Positions 53,502-62,267 of a stretch of DNA of 64,000 nt are shown piece by piece; the stretch's first letter is position 1, and every line of letters starts with the position of its first letter. A program made the translations under genes and the position numbers. The notes beneath the pieces were generated by a model. It had not been told where the DNA came from and did not search any database. It was given only the letters and a program-made list of their open reading frames with translations. The stretch is from an uncultured Pseudomonadota bacterium (lineage in GTDB: Bacteria; Myxococcota_A; UBA796; GCA-2862545): NCBI GenBank assembly GCA_913061235.1, contig CAJXTB010000003.1, positions 124,001-188,000 of the forward strand, given 5' to 3'.

Positions 53502-53819
53502 CTAGACGTGCAGACGTCTGTGGAGCTTGCGATTTTCGCGCTCGACTGCCGCATTCGCGAGCATGGGCGACATGATCATAAACGCCACCCAGGTCAATGG
53601 CGTGGTTACCACACCAATGACCACGAACATCAGCAGGATGTTGAAGAACAGCGCCACCCAGTAGCCGAACATGAGCGCCAAACCCACGCCAACGTTGCCA
53701 GCAACGATATTGCCAATGCCAAAGGTCTGAAACAGGAAGCCGCCAAGCAGCTCTAGAATGACGGGAACACCGGGACTCTTCTTCAAGACCTCGTACTGGA
53801 ATGCGGAATCCTGGGCCAT
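53502..53819 (-). CDS. TM2-like small membrane protein
   Basis: A 105-residue protein with three hydrophobic stretches, GVPVILELLGGFLFQTFGIG, GVGLALMFGYWVALFFNILL and MFVVIGVVTTPLTWVAFMIM. A polar N-terminus (MAQDSAFQYEVLKKSP) and a basic C-terminus (ERENRKLHRRLHV) flank them. The G-F-x2-Q-x-F-G-I-G-x2-x-A-G pattern resembles TM2-domain proteins. Function unknown. It converges on the Stf0 gene with a 12-bp gap. Confidence 0.7.
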   Translation of the reverse strand: MAQDSAFQYEVLKKSPGVPVILELLGGFLFQTFGIGNIVAGNVGVGLALMFGYWVALFFNILLMFVVIGVVTTPLTWVAFMIMSPMLANAAVERENRKLHRRLHV

Positions 53820-54125
53820 GACGTCTCCTGATGCGTTGGCCGCACCGGTAACCTCAACCTGGCAGCAAGCAATGCCGAAAAGTGGACTTCTACCTTGGAA
53901 CGTTACAGCGTTGCCGGGTCAGGTTGACCCGCGGGATGCGTCGTTCAGGTGCGTGCATGGCGACTCAGCGCACCGGAGTTGTGTCGGGACACACTGCGAT
54001 GCGCTGAGGAAGCTAGGCGCGTGCATGAGCGGCGCAGCCCGGATCAACGTGGACCGGCACCGCTGTACCGGTCAGCCATCGAAGGCCCATCAACAGCATC
54101 CAGGGGGATGTGCCAACGTTCACCG
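53820..54125. other. Gap of about 300 bases without a recognisable gene
   Basis: Short reading frames here have no protein-like character or ribosome site. An inverted repeat GGGTCA-GGT-TGACCC lies near 53918 and a second weaker one (CACCGCTGTACCGGT) near 54059. I see nothing else that I can support. Confidence 0.6.
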
Positions 54126-56165
54126 TCAGCCGCGTCGGAACAATGCAGAAGCACCCACGTCCTCGTGAACTTCGGCGCGAATACTCGCGGGCAGCTTCAC
54201 CGTGAAGACCGCGCCGCAGCCAGGTCCTTCACTGTTGCCAACCAGGGACCCACCCATCTCTTTGGCCGCAATAGCCGAGCTGTGAAGGCCGAAGCCATGC
54301 CCATCCCGGCGAGATGTGAAGCCATGGTTGAACACCCGGTCTAGATTCTCGGGCCCAATACCAACCCCGCTGTCCTTGATGTGAATGGTCAGGCCATCCG
54401 TGTCCGACCAGAGCAGCTCAGCCACCAGCTCTCGTTTGCCGTCGCCTTCCTTGATGGCATGTTTCGCATTGGTGATGAGGTTGATGAGGATCTGTAGCAT
54501 CTTGTGGCGATCAACCACCACTTCCGGAGCCTCGTCAAACTCTCGAATCACAGCAATGTCATGCTTGCGGAACGACTCACTATCAATACCAAGCGCTTCT
54601 TCGACCATGTCCACCGGTGAGCAGCGTTCGGTCACACCACCCGCGCGTGCCAGCGACTGCTGCATCACCACAATCTGCTTGATGTGATCGATGTGATTTC
54701 GCAGACCGTCGACTTCCTGAACGAGCTCGTCGCGCTCTTCTTGAAGCGTAGTGGCGAGTTTATTGAGGTAGGTCGGTAGAAGTCGGCCGCGAGGGTCACT
54801 ACTGGCGAACACACCAAAGTCCGGTTGTTCACCAACAAGCTGGGCAAGTCGCCCAACGGCCTCTCCACGTGAGTTCTTCAGCCTGTCGCACAGGAAGGTG
54901 GCACTCACATTGACGCTGTTGAGCACGTTTCCGACGTTGTGCAGCACCCCAGTAGCCACCTCCGCCATACCCGCACGGCGCGAGGCTTCCCGAAGTTGGG
55001 TGTTCAGCGTCTCGCGCTCTGCCTCCGCCCGGCGTCGTTCGGTGACGTCGGCCACCGTTCCCGCTCGGCTTCCGGCGAGGTCTGACGGAGACGCCGCAAA
55101 GTGCAGCCAGCGAATACCCAGTGGCCCCAAATCAAGCTCAAATTCACGGCTCCATCCGGCGCTGTCGACACTCGCCCAACACGACCGCAGCCAGCGTTGG
55201 TCGGCACGACTCAGCCGACGGGACCAGCCGTAGCCCATCACATCATCTCGGGTTGCCGAGAACATCTCCAGTAACCGGGGGTTGCAGTAGACAAACCGCC
55301 CGGCCACATCTACCTGGAAGATGCCGAGCGGGGCTGCAGTGGACAACGAGCGGAACCGCTCCTCACTGACTCTGAGCGAGCCAGCCGAGAGCTCTGCGGC
55401 TTCCTTCGCGCGCGCAAGGTCCCGTGTACGCTGACGAACGCGCACTTCAAGACGGGTTCGGCTCTCCACCAGGGCTTGGTCTCGCGCCTCAATCTCGTTG
55501 AGCATGTAGTTGACGGTGTCCACCAAGTCCCCAATCTCATCGCGAGACTGCCGCTGGACACGCACGCTGTAGTCGCCTTCGTTGCCGACACGAGCCAGGT
55601 CTTGCGACAGGGTCCGAATCGGGTCGACAAGCGACCTAGACAGCCGGTTACCAGCCAAGAACGCTAGAAACAACGCCAACACGAACACCACGCAAGCCAT
55701 GATTCCGTACTGGCGCATTTGTTCAGCGACAACGACAGCATCCGCGGCAATCACAATGTGGCCAATCTGCTCCCCATCGTGAATCAACGGCTCTACGTAC
55801 GAAATCAGGCCCTGTGAGCGCTGCAGCCCGTCTGCTCCAGGCTCGACGGGGGCGGGACGGTCAGGCTGACGGGCGTAGCTCGCGACAATCGCGCCTTGCT
55901 CGTCGTACAGGGCAGCGAACAGCATCCGGGGGTCCGCGCCAAGACCCTGGAGAAGCGTCTCTCCCCCCTCCACATCTTCAAACAGGACGACAGCAGCCGC
56001 ATTGCCTTCGAGGATGGCCGCCTGGACCTGAAGGTCTCGGGCGACGCCAGAGCGGTGTGCCATGACGCGCATGCCAAAGAACAACAAACAGGCGCACAAG
56101 AGCGCTAGTAGAGTGGTCGCAGCCATCGACAAGAAGACGCGATGCCGAAAGGACAAGCGGTTCAT
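54126..56165 (-). CDS. CHASE8-HAMP-PAS sensor histidine kinase
   Basis: A 679-residue membrane kinase. Helices at 8-32 and 153-172 flank a periplasmic domain whose GNAAAVVLFEDVEGGETLLQ and MLFAALYDEQGAIVASYAR resemble CHASE8, the sensor of YfiN-type proteins. HAMP (about 173-228), a coiled coil and a PAS domain (about 265-378) follow. The H-box is GVLHNVGNVLNSVN with His409; the ATPase domain has NLITNAKHAIKE, DSGVGIGPENLDRVF and RDGHGFGLHSSA. The start overlaps the YfiR-like stop by four bases. No receiver domain is fused and no response regulator gene is in the window. Confidence 0.92.
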   Translation of the reverse strand: MNRLSFRHRVFLSMAATTLLALLCACLLFFGMRVMAHRSGVARDLQVQAAILEGNAAAVVLFEDVEGGETLLQGLGADPRMLFAALYDEQGAIVASYARQPDRPAPVEPGADGLQRSQGLISYVEPLIHDGEQIGHIVIAADAVVVAEQMRQYGIMACVVFVLALFLAFLAGNRLSRSLVDPIRTLSQDLARVGNEGDYSVRVQRQSRDEIGDLVDTVNYMLNEIEARDQALVESRTRLEVRVRQRTRDLARAKEAAELSAGSLRVSEERFRSLSTAAPLGIFQVDVAGRFVYCNPRLLEMFSATRDDVMGYGWSRRLSRADQRWLRSCWASVDSAGWSREFELDLGPLGIRWLHFAASPSDLAGSRAGTVADVTERRRAEAERETLNTQLREASRRAGMAEVATGVLHNVGNVLNSVNVSATFLCDRLKNSRGEAVGRLAQLVGEQPDFGVFASSDPRGRLLPTYLNKLATTLQEERDELVQEVDGLRNHIDHIKQIVVMQQSLARAGGVTERCSPVDMVEEALGIDSESFRKHDIAVIREFDEAPEVVVDRHKMLQILINLITNAKHAIKEGDGKRELVAELLWSDTDGLTIHIKDSGVGIGPENLDRVFNHGFTSRRDGHGFGLHSSAIAAKEMGGSLVGNSEGPGCGAVFTVKLPASIRAEVHEDVGASALFRRG

Positions 56166-56710
56166 CGCACCACCGCCAAGCGGAGCAGCTGACTCGACAG
56201 GTCCATCCCCGTCGCTTCTGCAACACCTCGGTCCACGGTGACAACGGGTCGAGCATCCGCTCCCAACGACACACTAATCGCGACACCATGGGGTTCGTGG
56301 CCGTGTCCAAGCGTAAAGTAGCCGCTACGGACCGCATCTTCGGCTATCGCCGGTATCCACGAGTCTGTGCCAGGAAGCACAAGTACGGCGTCGGGGTGAT
56401 GGGACTCAATCTCTTCGTCCCACGACACCATTGTGCGGAGGTCTACCTCCACAATCTTCAGGTCCGCGCCACCCAAGCGCATGCCGGAGAGCCGGGCACG
56501 TTCCGCTTGATTGCTCCGCAACGTCTCCATGCTCTCGGCATCGCGAGAGTTGTAGGCAATCAGCAAGGTGGCTTCCGCCCCCACTCTGTCCGAGAGGTTC
56601 CGGTCGAAAGACGCGGCTCGCAGCAGCACGCGCATGCACACATCTGCACGTGGTGGCGCTCCTGCTAGACACAAGACAACCGCAACGACCAACGGAAACA
56701 GGCGCTTCAC
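56162..56710 (-). CDS. YfiR/DUF4154 family periplasmic protein
   Basis: A 182-residue protein with a signal peptide (LVVAVVLCLAGAPPRADV). The segment MRVLLRAASFDRNLSDRVGA, then ATLLIAYN, and the C-terminal pattern GVAISVSLGADARPVVTVDR, then GMDLSSQLLRLAVV, match the DUF4154/YfiR family, in which the ending is N/D-R-x2-A-x2-x-G-x2-F/L-S-S-x-L-L-R-L-A. YfiR inhibits the CHASE8 sensor of YfiN in Pseudomonas. Here it lies between a TonB receptor (four-base overlap) and a CHASE8 kinase (four-base overlap), which supports a switch role. Confidence 0.85.
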   Translation of the reverse strand: MKRLFPLVVAVVLCLAGAPPRADVCMRVLLRAASFDRNLSDRVGAEATLLIAYNSRDAESMETLRSNQAERARLSGMRLGGADLKIVEVDLRTMVSWDEEIESHHPDAVLVLPGTDSWIPAIAEDAVRSGYFTLGHGHEPHGVAISVSLGADARPVVTVDRGVAEATGMDLSSQLLRLAVVR

Positions 56711-58638
56711 TCGCGCACCATCAGCGTCACCATCACGCGTGTTCCAAGAGGGGCCGCGCCTGGCAGCGGAGACTGGCGCGTGCTCGGCACATTGGTCTCT
56801 GCAAGAGCGCCAACGGACACAATGCCGTCCCGACCGGGTGTGTAGTGAACCTCACTCCCCATCCGAGCCATGGCCGGGATGTTGGTGGTAATCCGCTGCA
56901 CCGGCAGCCCAACAGCCGTGTCGAAACGACGCGCGGACATCCAGTCTGCCGATACGCCGTAGCGCACCCGTCCAACCTCACCACGCACAGATGCGGACGC
57001 AGTAAAGCGGCTGTTTTGCTCAGGGACGCCCACCGTCTGGGACGTGTCGACGGGGTCAGCAATGTGCATCGCGGTGAACGCCATGCGTGGGACGAACGTG
57101 GTGTCGCGCTCCCAGGAAGCCTCAACCTCTACGCCCACCGTGTCCAGCCAACGTTCGGACTGTACCGAGTGAAAGCTCTTGAAGACGAAGGGACTGCTGT
57201 CTTGGCTAATGAGCGAGTCGAAGCTACCAACAAACACCGTAGGGCGGAACGCCAAACCATAGGACGAGGCGTACACCATGGCCGCCTCGATACTGGTGTT
57301 GCGTTGCGGTTGCAGCTCGGCCTCACCCTCTAGGAGAATGACGTTGTCGGCTGGGTCGCGGAAGCGAGACGCCGCCTCAATCCACGAGGGGCGACGGTAG
57401 GCACTGCCCCCAGACACCCGGAACAAGGTCTGTTCGGTGAACTGTAGCTGAACACTCGACCGCCAAGACCCTCGGGTTCCCGTCAATACGTGGTTGTCCA
57501 CACGGTAACCAGCATCGACCAACCAGCGCTCGCCCAGCGGCTGAGCCCATGTACCGCGGACATGACCATGCGCGAAAAAGTCACCGCCGGCAGGCAGGTA
57601 AGGCGCAGACACACGGTCCGTACCGAAGCCTGAAGCAGCGATAACAGAGCCACCAGCGGGTAAGTTCAAGCGTAGAGTCGCGGTCGCGTGCCCACCCGCT
57701 TCCTGCGTTTCGTCTTGAGTAGGAGTGAGTGCCTCGCCAAGCAATGACGTCTGTCGCGCGACGTACCCCCCCTCGAGCGACAGGCTGTCTACAAACGTGC
57801 CAACCGTGTAGGTGGTACCCGCAGTGAGCATCGTTGTGGGCTCAACGTAGTGAACGCGGTTCGCCACAACCGCGTTCTCACCCCTGCGCATATCCAACGT
57901 CCATGCAAGCCGCGCAGACCCCGACCAGCGGCCCTTCGGATTGAACAGCATCGACACGTCTGTACCGAGACCTCCAATCCGCTGCCCCGCCTGGCGGTTC
58001 GACGTCGTCCGTACATCATTCCCACGTACGTTCACCCGCCACGACAGTAGGTCGCCACCACCCCCACCCGAGGCCCAGATTAGGCGCTCAAACAGTCGCT
58101 CGGAGCGCCCACCAAAGGTCACCCCCGCCATAGGACGTGGGTCGGATGGGTCGGTGATAATGTTGACCACTGCAGATGACGCATTCGCACCGTACAGCGT
58201 ACTCAATGGACCGCGAATGACCTCAATTCGGTCGATTTGGTGCAACCCCATCGGCAGGCCACTCCACCGGACAGAACCGTCCGCCAGGGTGTTCATGGGG
58301 CCACCGTCCACAAGGACCAAGACGTTGTTGTCTTGAAGGCCGCCAAACCCCCGTGCGGCAACCACAAAGTTCCCAGGAGAGACTTCCACGACCTGCAGCC
58401 CCGGAACTCGTCGAAGCAGATCAGGGATGCTCGCTACGCCCGACAGCGCAATGTCTTCATGAGACAGCACAGTCACAGACGCCGGGGCATTCGCCGTCGT
58501 ACGCTCATGGTCTGACTCGGTAACCACCACTTGCAGCAAGCCTTCGAGATCCCAGTCCTCGATGTCGTCATCGCCGGCGAACGCCAACGGACTCCAGACT
58601 CCGACAAGGAGGGCGGCAACAGTGGATACAACGCGCAT
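56707..58638 (-). CDS. TonB-dependent receptor
   Basis: A 643-residue outer membrane receptor. A signal peptide (MRVVSTVAALLVGVWSPLAFA) is followed by an acidic linker and a plug domain with APASVTVLSHEDIALSGVAS, DLLRRVPGLQVVEV, RGFGGLQDNNVLVLVDGGPM and IDRIEVIRGPLSTLYGANAS. The remaining 480 residues form the barrel, ending in MVTLMVRE. Strand LSRPS-like NSYRRPSW (here SAYRRPSWIEAA) is the usual conserved barrel motif. No siderophore or vitamin gene is close. It begins the receptor-YfiR-kinase operon, so its ligand may feed into signalling. Confidence 0.93.
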   Translation of the reverse strand: MRVVSTVAALLVGVWSPLAFAGDDDIEDWDLEGLLQVVVTESDHERTTANAPASVTVLSHEDIALSGVASIPDLLRRVPGLQVVEVSPGNFVVAARGFGGLQDNNVLVLVDGGPMNTLADGSVRWSGLPMGLHQIDRIEVIRGPLSTLYGANASSAVVNIITDPSDPRPMAGVTFGGRSERLFERLIWASGGGGGDLLSWRVNVRGNDVRTTSNRQAGQRIGGLGTDVSMLFNPKGRWSGSARLAWTLDMRRGENAVVANRVHYVEPTTMLTAGTTYTVGTFVDSLSLEGGYVARQTSLLGEALTPTQDETQEAGGHATATLRLNLPAGGSVIAASGFGTDRVSAPYLPAGGDFFAHGHVRGTWAQPLGERWLVDAGYRVDNHVLTGTRGSWRSSVQLQFTEQTLFRVSGGSAYRRPSWIEAASRFRDPADNVILLEGEAELQPQRNTSIEAAMVYASSYGLAFRPTVFVGSFDSLISQDSSPFVFKSFHSVQSERWLDTVGVEVEASWERDTTFVPRMAFTAMHIADPVDTSQTVGVPEQNSRFTASASVRGEVGRVRYGVSADWMSARRFDTAVGLPVQRITTNIPAMARMGSEVHYTPGRDGIVSVGALAETNVPSTRQSPLPGAAPLGTRVMVTLMVRE

Positions 58639-58718
58639 GTGTTCCCAATCGGCAATCGCGCGGAGAAATGAAGCTTAAGTTTTGCAGCGATCTGAACGAC
58701 TCAGGACTCGGAGGGGTC

Positions 58719-59261
58719 ATGCGTTGGATTGCACTAGTGGGACTCGGGGCGTGCGCGGAACTACCACCACTGCCGGACGTCGACGCAGGTCCAGACTGGA
58801 CCTGTGACGACGGATTCATCGAGGCCGTACAAGCGTGTGAGGCGTCGGAATGCTCTGGCTTCATGGCCATGAACAGCCTTGTCGACGCCGAGAACGTCCG
58901 CTTCGTCTCGAACTCCGCCCACGCCGTCGTCAAGTTCGGAGACACCGACTCCATTGAGACGATTGAACTGCACAGTACGACCGACTACTTCCGCAGCGTG
59001 GTCACCATCAGCAGCATTGGCTTGCACCCGGGCGGCACACCCATCCCCTACCGGGTCCTCACGCGAGAATTTGCAGAAGCCTACAGCGACGCAGTCACCT
59101 TGCAGTGGGATGCATCGAACTCGGAAATCCCACAGATGATGATCGGCGTCAGTGGTCTGTCAAGCATTGACGTCAGGGACGACTGGGTTCGCGTCACCTT
59201 CCTTGTGACCGACCAACATGACGAGCTCCTACAGGGGTGCGCCTACATCCCGTTGGACTGA
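58719..59261 (+). CDS. Hypothetical lipoprotein
   Basis: A 180-residue protein that I do not recognise. ATG 58719 with GGAGGGG upstream gives MRWIALVGLGACAELPP, a short lipoprotein signal. Four cysteines in the first third (WTCDD, QACEASEC) suggest disulfides. The rest is beta-rich and polar with no motif. It is divergent from the TonB receptor gene and converges on another lipoprotein gene, overlapping it by 19 bases. Confidence 0.7.
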   Translation: MRWIALVGLGACAELPPLPDVDAGPDWTCDDGFIEAVQACEASECSGFMAMNSLVDAENVRFVSNSAHAVVKFGDTDSIETIELHSTTDYFRSVVTISSIGLHPGGTPIPYRVLTREFAEAYSDAVTLQWDASNSEIPQMMIGVSGLSSIDVRDDWVRVTFLVTDQHDELLQGCAYIPLD

Positions 59262-59770
59262 AGAGTCATCGAGAAGACAGCCGTCGCTCCATCAAACTGC
59301 GCCGTGTAGACGGGAGGTCCGGCAGTATCCACGTTGAAGCACGCCTTCGTCACGCGGTCTTCCGACTCGGAAACCGTGTACAGCACACACTGCACCGAAC
59401 CGCTCGGCAGCTCTACGTTCGACCATACGCGCGTGGTCTCCCCGGCTGGGTAGGCCGCGTGGCTCTGCAACTCCTCCCACCGCTGATAGGAACGTGTGGA
59501 GTCCGCCAGCGCCTCCTCCTGATCCCACAGGCCAATCGTAGAGACCACCCAAGCCCCCTCACCGTCAACCTCATCAAACCGCATGGTGCGACGCATGGCT
59601 GGGGCGGCTGCACTCTCAACGCGGAACACGTACGTTCTTCCGACCTGGTTGAACGCTGAGAGCTGCTCTACGGTGTACGGGACGGGGGCTGACGCCTCGG
59701 ACACCACGACACCTTCAGGCAGTGGAGGTGGGGAGGAGCAGGCCATGAACATTGGGACGAATACAATCAT
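59243..59770 (-). CDS. Hypothetical lipoprotein
   Basis: A 175-residue protein. ATG 59770 gives MIVFVPMFMACSSPPP, a lipobox (FMAC); the longer frame to 59932 overlaps the upstream oxidoreductase. The mature part has the strand-rich segments YVFRVESAAAPAMRRTMRFD and WDQEEALADSTRSYQRWEEL, with no known domain. It lies 13 bp after the FAD oxidoreductase stop on the same strand and may be cotranscribed with it. Confidence 0.65.
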   Translation of the reverse strand: MIVFVPMFMACSSPPPLPEGVVVSEASAPVPYTVEQLSAFNQVGRTYVFRVESAAAPAMRRTMRFDEVDGEGAWVVSTIGLWDQEEALADSTRSYQRWEELQSHAAYPAGETTRVWSNVELPSGSVQCVLYTVSESEDRVTKACFNVDTAGPPVYTAQFDGATAVFSMTLQSNGM

Positions 59771-59783
59771 GCGGCCTGCTATC

Positions 59784-60917
59784 TCACACCGCCGGTGCGA
59801 GCCGCGCCTCATGTACCGCACCAGAATGACGAACTGGCCAGCGGGTAGGCAGCGGACGACTCGGACGTACCCAGTCATGACTGATGTAGTCGACCGGTGC
59901 GCCGAGTAGTCCCTGGGCAACGACTTCTCCAACGCCCACGCAGCACGTCACTCCAAACCCGCCGAGGCCCGCCGCCCACCACAGTCCGGGGGCGTCTTCG
60001 TCTTCGCCCAGCATGGGCCGGCGATCTGCGGCAAAGGTCCGCAGTCCACTCCACATTTGAGCGAGCGCCGGCGTTCCCAAAGTGGGCAGCCATCGTGACA
60101 AACGGGCCTGCGTCAGCGCCATCGCTTCTGGACTTGCCGGTCCCGTGCTTCCGGGCCCTACCGGTGGCGTCTCGGGTACCTCATCGCAGCTACTCACTAG
60201 CCACGCGCCATCCCGCGGACGCGCGTACACCCCCACATCATCCAGCCACACCCACGGGTGCTCGTCCGTCGCCAGATCATGCGGTTCGGTCTGGGCAATG
60301 GAGCGCCGTACCGGCATGAGCGCACGCTGTCCAAGCACGCCACTCCACGCGCCGGCAGCGAGCACAACCGCGTCCGCCTCCAGCACGCCCTGTGCTGTCT
60401 GAACACCGACCACACGACCGGCACGGCGTGCGAGCGACAGTACCGGTGTGTTGACCCGAACCTCTACCGGCGCTGACAGGAACCCACGAACCAACGCCGC
60501 TGGGTCCGCCACGCGCTCTGCTGGCAGCCACCACGCAAAGGGAAGGTCGGACCCCGCCAACACCGGCGCCAAGTCCGCTGGACGGTCGCACGCATGCACC
60601 TCAACGCCACGAGCGCGCAGGTGAGAGGCCGCGTCATGGAGGTGCCACTTGTCGTGCCCCAGACCGAGCACAGCGCCGGTGACTCGGGAGGCTGCATGAA
60701 ATGCCGGAGGCGCGTCTGCCAGCCACTCCGCTGTACGAATCGCCAACCCGCGCTCAGCAGGGTCTTCCCCCATGCGCCGGACCATACCGGCATTCTGAGC
60801 AGTCGCCTCTGCCCCCGGCTCAGCACCCGCTTCAAGTACCACAACCGTTGCATGCGGCGCCAAGTGCCAAGCGACACTGCACCCCACCACACCACCACCG
60901 ACTACAATCACGCGCAT
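59784..60917 (-). CDS. DAO-family FAD-dependent oxidoreductase (glycine oxidase/amino-acid oxidase type)
   Basis: A 377-residue flavoprotein starting MRVIVVGGGVVGCSVAWHLA, with the FAD motif GGGVVG at 7-12. EATAQNAGMVRRMGE is the usual substrate-site strand, EADAVVLAAGAWSGVLG the second FAD contact, and MWSGLRTFAADRRPMLGE with WWAAGLGGFGVTCCVGVGE the C-terminal signature of the DAO family (ThiO/SoxA/DadA). The substrate, an amine or amino acid, is unknown. It is divergent from the zinc-less dehydrogenase gene by 35 bp. Confidence 0.9.
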   Translation of the reverse strand: MRVIVVGGGVVGCSVAWHLAPHATVVVLEAGAEPGAEATAQNAGMVRRMGEDPAERGLAIRTAEWLADAPPAFHAASRVTGAVLGLGHDKWHLHDAASHLRARGVEVHACDRPADLAPVLAGSDLPFAWWLPAERVADPAALVRGFLSAPVEVRVNTPVLSLARRAGRVVGVQTAQGVLEADAVVLAAGAWSGVLGQRALMPVRRSIAQTEPHDLATDEHPWVWLDDVGVYARPRDGAWLVSSCDEVPETPPVGPGSTGPASPEAMALTQARLSRWLPTLGTPALAQMWSGLRTFAADRRPMLGEDEDAPGLWWAAGLGGFGVTCCVGVGEVVAQGLLGAPVDYISHDWVRPSRPLPTRWPVRHSGAVHEARLAPAV

Positions 60918-60952
60918 GACGTGGGTTATTTCTCTAGTCACTGGAGAGCCAC

Positions 60953-61945
60953 ATGCGCGCTTGGCACATCGAGTCATTCGGCACCCTCACCTGCTCTGAC
61001 GTCCCCGAACCCGTGCCAGGACCTGGCGAGCTGCTGGTGGAAGTCCGCGCGGTAAGCCTGAACTTCCGCGACCACTTGATGGTTGCCGGTCTGTACAACC
61101 CGCGACTGGCATTGCCGTTGATTCCTGGGTCTGACTGTTGCGGAGTTGTTGTAGGGAGTGGCGACGGCACAAGTACAGCCCTCGGTACCCGAGTGATTCC
61201 GAGCTTCAACAGCCTGTGGGTCGACGGCCCCCTCACGGACGACGCGCTCACCGGAACCCTCGGCGGACCTGTGAGCGGTGTCTTCGCACAGCGCATCGTC
61301 GTGCCGGAAGACAGCGTCATTGTGGCCCCAGAACACCTGACAGACGCAGAAGCGGCAACCCTGCCCTGCGCCGGAGTGACGGCCTGGCGCGCATTAGTGA
61401 CGGACGCAAGCGTGGGTCCTGGCACCTCTGTCCTGACGCTTGGAACCGGTGGCGTCAGCGTCTTTGCGGTTCAGCTGGCCACGGCGCTGGGCGCTGACGT
61501 CGCGGTGACCAGCTCGTCAGACGCCAAGCTCGAACAGATGCGCGCCCTCGGTGCAGTGCACACCGTCAACTACCGCTCAACCCCAAAGTGGGGACGCGCC
61601 ATTCGCGACTGGAGACCGGTCGATGTCGTGGTCGAGCTCGGCGGTGCGGGTACGCTCAAGCAATCGCTGTCGGCCATCAAGACCGGTGGCCATATTGCCC
61701 TGATTGGTGTGCTGGATGGCGTCGTTACCGAGCTGCCGCTCACCCAGATCTTGATGCGGGCTATTCGAGTGCAAGGCGTCTTTGTAGGCAGTCGCGCCGA
61801 CCTTGTTGCCCTGGCCGACTTCCTGACCGGGCACCCCACCGTTCGGCCCGTTATCGACCACGTAGGCGGCTTTGACGACCTTGGTGCTGAGCTCCACAAG
61901 TTGTCCGCCGGCACCCACGTCGGCAAGGTTGTGCTGACGTTCTAG
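60953..61945 (+). CDS. MDR-superfamily NADPH:quinone reductase-like dehydrogenase
   Basis: A 330-residue medium-chain dehydrogenase/reductase. The N-terminal GroES-like domain has EPVPGPGELLVEVRAVSLNF, then RDHLMVAGLY and PLIPGSDCCGVVV. ATLPCAGVTAWRAL and VLTLGTGGVSVFAVQLATAL (GxGGV-type Rossmann loop) follow. The structural and catalytic zinc cysteines of alcohol dehydrogenases are absent, so it is a quinone oxidoreductase-like enzyme. Substrate unknown. Confidence 0.9.
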   Translation: MRAWHIESFGTLTCSDVPEPVPGPGELLVEVRAVSLNFRDHLMVAGLYNPRLALPLIPGSDCCGVVVGSGDGTSTALGTRVIPSFNSLWVDGPLTDDALTGTLGGPVSGVFAQRIVVPEDSVIVAPEHLTDAEAATLPCAGVTAWRALVTDASVGPGTSVLTLGTGGVSVFAVQLATALGADVAVTSSSDAKLEQMRALGAVHTVNYRSTPKWGRAIRDWRPVDVVVELGGAGTLKQSLSAIKTGGHIALIGVLDGVVTELPLTQILMRAIRVQGVFVGSRADLVALADFLTGHPTVRPVIDHVGGFDDLGAELHKLSAGTHVGKVVLTF

Positions 61946-62024
61946 GAACGATTCAAAGAAACTGAGACGCCGCTGTAAGCTCCAGGCGACAACGCCGTTG
62001 CCCCACCGAACCACGGAGCACAGC

Positions 62025-62267
62025 ATGCGCATCGAACTTGCAATCCTCGCCGCCCTCGGAACCATGGCCTGTAGCGCCCAAGCCGACGGCCTGTCGCCAT
62101 CCGTCGAAGATGCGACCAACATCTCCGTCGAGCTGGAAAGCGTGCCCACCATTCAGGACATCGCGTCCAAGCCCACCTCTGACATGGACCCGGCGCTGCT
62201 CGTTGAGCTGACAGTGGACGACGACCCGTTCCACGGTGACCCATGCCCCCCATGTGGACGCGGCTAA
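62025..62267 (+). CDS. Small lipoprotein
   Basis: An 80-residue protein starting at ATG 62025 with CGGAG upstream. MRIELAILAALGTMAC is a lipoprotein signal. The mature part (AQADGLSPSVEDATNISVEL, then DDDPFHGDPCPPCGRG) is acidic and ends with a CPPC pair, which could bind metal or be redox-active. Its TAA shares CTAA with the stop of the convergent lipid kinase gene. Not recognised beyond this. Confidence 0.65.
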   Translation: MRIELAILAALGTMACSAQADGLSPSVEDATNISVELESVPTIQDIASKPTSDMDPALLVELTVDDDPFHGDPCPPCGRG

